Shown here: positions 62,031 to 64,000 of the stretch, in pieces | Layout: every line of letters starts with the position of its first letter | Position numbering within the stretch: position 1 is the stretch's first letter | Made by a program: the position numbers and the translations under genes | Notes under the pieces: generated by a model | What the model was told of the DNA's origin: nothing | Seen by the model: the letters and a program-made list of their open reading frames with translations, nothing else | The model's database searches: none | From: Modestobacter marinus | Lineage (GTDB): Bacteria > Actinomycetota > Actinomycetes > Mycobacteriales > Geodermatophilaceae | Assembly (NCBI RefSeq): GCF_019799945.1 | Contig: NZ_JABGCH010000016.1 | Location: forward strand, 53,557 to 117,556 | Length of the DNA: 64,000 nt | Reading direction: 5' to 3'

Positions 62031-62276
62031 GAGGCCCGTGGTGCTGACGTGGCCGGTACCCGCATCCACTCAGTGAGGCTGCCGAGCTTCGTGGTCAGCA
62101 CCGAGGTTGTCTTCGGCGGAACCGGCGAGCGGCTGGTCATGCGGCACGATCCGGGCGAATCCCCGGATCCCTACGTCGGTGGCACGTTGCTGGCCGTCCG
62201 CAGAGTGGGGGAGACGCCCGGGGTGCGCCGTGGACTGGACTCGCTGCTGTTCGACCGCACCGAACCGGGCCGGTGA
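62031..62276 (+). pseudogene. dapB: 3' fragment of dapB (dihydrodipicolinate reductase-like)
   Basis: The plus frame reads ARGADVAGTRIHSVRL, then FGGTGERLVMRHDPGES, then GGTLLAVRRVGETPGVRRGL and LDSLLF. This is the C-terminal quarter of a DapB-family enzyme of diaminopimelate/lysine synthesis, or of the related DapB-like paralog. The N-terminal Rossmann domain and catalytic HH motif are absent; the frame runs back into the broken excisionase. About 80 of ~250 residues remain. Confidence 0.78.
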
Positions 62277-62672
62277 GCGGGCAGCGGCCTCTCATCCAGG
62301 TTGATCGAAGCGTCTCTGCAGCCGCCTCCTGTCCTGAACGGCTCATCTTGTGACAGCCCGAGTGGTTCAAGCAGTGGCCCGTCGGCAGGACCAGCGGACA
62401 CTCGTCCTCGTCCTGTTGCCCACACCGCTGAAGACGGCCCGCTGCACGGCGTGGTCGCTCGCATCTGCTGCCATCGACGCGTCTTCGCGATCACAGAGCG
62501 TCCACGCCATGCAGGGGAGGGCACTCCGACCTTGGCGTCACCTCGAGGTCCGAGAACAGTGGAACCGCCCCGGTATGCGTTGACCGCGCCGACGGCGCTG
62601 GTTCGGGGCGACTGCGTCACGCCCGGTCTCTGGGGCCTCCCTTAGTTCCGAAACTGAGAGGCAGACCCAGCC
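62277..62672. other. 396-bp region without supported gene
   Basis: Both strands have open frames of 70-150 codons, but none resembles a protein family or shows the local codon bias. GC is lower than in the core. Probably remnant sequence of the integrative element plus the promoter of the epoxide hydrolase gene. Confidence 0.5.
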
Positions 62673-63902
62673 ATGACTGCAGTTGCAGAAACGACGGCAA
62701 GTGGGATTCGCCCGTTCATGATCCGAGTTCCCGAGGCGGACCTTGAGGACCTACGTGCTCGCATCGTGGCCACGCGCTGGCCGGAGAAGGAGACAGTCCC
62801 TGATCAATCGCAGGGCCCACGGCTCGCCACCATGCGGGCGCTCGCGGACTACTGGGCCAGCGAGTACGACTGGCGCAAGTGCGAGTCGCGAATCAACTCC
62901 TTCCCGCAGTTCCTGACCGAGATCGACGGACTGGACATCCACTTCCTCCACGCACGGTCCCCGCACGAGGATGCGCTACCGCTGATCGTCTGCCACGGGT
63001 GGCCAGGCTCCATCGTCGAGCAGCTGAAGATCATTGAGCCGCTAACCGATCCCCCTGCCCATGGTGGGCAGGCATCGGACGCCTTCCACGTGGTGGTCCC
63101 CTCGATGCCCGGCTACGGCTACTCCGGCAAGCCGACCACCACCGGCTGGGGCCCTGAGCGCATCGCGCGTGCCTGGGCCGAGCTGATGAGGCGCCTCGGA
63201 TACGACCGCTACGTCGCCCAGGGCGGCGATTGGGGCGGACAAATAGTTGATCTGATGGGTGCACAGGCACCTACGGGGTTGATCGGCATCCACACCAACT
63301 TCCCTGGTGCTGTTCGAGACGACGTCACAGCGGCGGTCGTGTCGGGCGGCCCGCCGCCGTCCGGTCTTGATGACGATGAAACACGCCTCTACGAGAAGCT
63401 GAAGGGCTTCTGGGAGACGGACGTTGCCTATGCACTTGAGCTGGGGACCCACCCGCAGACGCTCTACGGACTTGCGGATTCACCCGTCGGCCTGGCCGCC
63501 TGGATGCTCGACCACGACTCGACCAGTATGGCGCTGATCGCCCGTGTCTTCGACGGTCAGCACGAGGGCCTTACCCGAGACGACGTGCTCGACAACATCA
63601 CCCACTACTGGTTGACGAACACGGGGGTCTCTTCGGGACGTCTCTATTGGGAAAACAAGTTGTCCTTCTTCGGCCCGAAGGGCGTCTCCGTTCCGGTAGC
63701 GGTGAGCGTCTTTCCTGACGAGCTCTATCAGGTGCCGCGGAGTTGGGCAGAGCAGGCCTATCCCAACCTCATCCACTACAACCGGCTGCCCGTGGGCGGG
63801 CACTTCGCCGCATGGGAGCAGCCGGACCTCTTCACAGAAGAGGTGCGCGCGGGCTTGAGATCTCTGCGCAAGGCCCAGGTGCCTGAACCGCGTAGCTCCT
63901 GA
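62673..63902 (+). CDS. Epoxide hydrolase (alpha/beta fold, EHN type)
   Basis: A 409-residue hydrolase that opens epoxides to diols. The N-terminal EHN domain has IRPFMIRVPEADLEDLRARI and YDWRKCESRINSFPQFLTEIDGLDIHFLH. The oxyanion region is CHGWPGSIVEQL, the nucleophile Asp is in AQGGDWGGQIVD (about residue 190) and the base His in VGGHFAAWEQP near residue 385. Length matches the microsomal-type family. GC is lower and codon use more even than in the core genes, suggesting transfer. Stop at 63902; nothing further is seen to 64000. Confidence 0.93.
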   Translation: MTAVAETTASGIRPFMIRVPEADLEDLRARIVATRWPEKETVPDQSQGPRLATMRALADYWASEYDWRKCESRINSFPQFLTEIDGLDIHFLHARSPHEDALPLIVCHGWPGSIVEQLKIIEPLTDPPAHGGQASDAFHVVVPSMPGYGYSGKPTTTGWGPERIARAWAELMRRLGYDRYVAQGGDWGGQIVDLMGAQAPTGLIGIHTNFPGAVRDDVTAAVVSGGPPPSGLDDDETRLYEKLKGFWETDVAYALELGTHPQTLYGLADSPVGLAAWMLDHDSTSMALIARVFDGQHEGLTRDDVLDNITHYWLTNTGVSSGRLYWENKLSFFGPKGVSVPVAVSVFPDELYQVPRSWAEQAYPNLIHYNRLPVGGHFAAWEQPDLFTEEVRAGLRSLRKAQVPEPRSS

Positions 63903-64000
63903 CCGACCCGCGGCTTCATGATCCGTTGTCCCTGAAGTCCTGGTTGTCCCCTGTCGGGGAGTGCCGTTCCGGGCTGAAAATGGGGCGCGGCCGCCCGTCG

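Noticed and set aside
62171-62645. Open frames of 114 and 149 codons in the region before the epoxide hydrolase
   Set aside because: No family pattern, no ribosome site, mutually overlapping on both strands, one running over the dapB fragment.

Overview
The window is very GC-rich (by eye about 70-75 % in most genes) with frequent GTG starts and 4-bp ATGA/GTGA gene overlaps. It carries WhiB, a FasR-fabD-fabH-acpP-fabF-accD6-type fatty-acid cluster, DUF3145, DUF3052-aceE, an F420-dependent reductase, a mycothiol-type DinB/maleylpyruvate isomerase protein and an RNase HI-acid phosphatase fusion. Together these point to an actinobacterium, most probably Geodermatophilaceae (Blastococcus / Geodermatophilus / Modestobacter). 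The family placement is inferred from gene content, not from a database search.

Layout. 1-1.2 kb: the 3' part of a polysaccharide flippase ends against a probable remnant of panB, which looks like the edge of an exchanged segment. 1.1-6.1 kb: housekeeping and signalling genes (DUF2784, F420 reductase, diguanylate cyclase, M24 peptidase, SnoaL-like protein) and a wrecked ion-channel gene. 6.1-8.9 kb: a run of small stress-type genes (ChaB/Rho-N, DUF2795, baeRF2). 8.9-17 kb: a complete Tad/Flp pilus locus on the minus strand: prepilin peptidase, Flp pilin, TadE, TadG-like, CpaB, CpaE, TadA, TadB, TadC. 17.7-19.9 kb: a GGDEF-EAL protein. 20-27 kb: an organic-acid locus (dicarboxylate symporter, aconitase; divergent GntR-MFS-RraA). 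27.1-27.5 kb: RNase P RNA on the minus strand. 27.8-34.3 kb: transporters (DHA2 exporter, TauE/SafE) and a polar amino-acid ABC operon. 34.3-38.5 kb: the Nif3 / zinc-ribbon / RNase HI operon, WhiB and a GNAT protein. 38.5-44.7 kb: a 16-bp tandem array, a fused ABC exporter and a FUSC exporter. 45-46.3 kb: a secreted glycosidase-like protein of lower GC. 46.4-50.5 kb: tRNA-Val, AhpE, DUF3052 and aceE. 50.5-60.2 kb: M20 hydrolase, pirin-like protein, PAP2, then fasR-fabD-fabH-acpP-fabF-accD and DUF3145. 60.5-64 kb: tRNA-Met followed by a tyrosine integrase, a broken excisionase, a dapB 3' fragment and an epoxide hydrolase of lower GC, which reads as a decayed integrative element.

How the genes work together. 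Pyruvate dehydrogenase E1 makes acetyl-CoA, and the fab/accD cluster 4 kb away uses it. FasR is the likely activator of that cluster. The Tad locus builds surface pili, and two c-di-GMP proteins flank it. The aconitase/GntR/MFS/RraA set looks like a regulated uptake and breakdown unit for a tricarboxylate or hydroxy-acid.

I found no CRISPR array and no recognisable defence island. The observations I would check first are the FabD fused to a lipoyl/biotinyl-like domain without the modifiable lysine, the exact 16-bp periodic array at 38.5 kb, the tRNA-Met element remnant, and the several gene wrecks that mark deletion joints.
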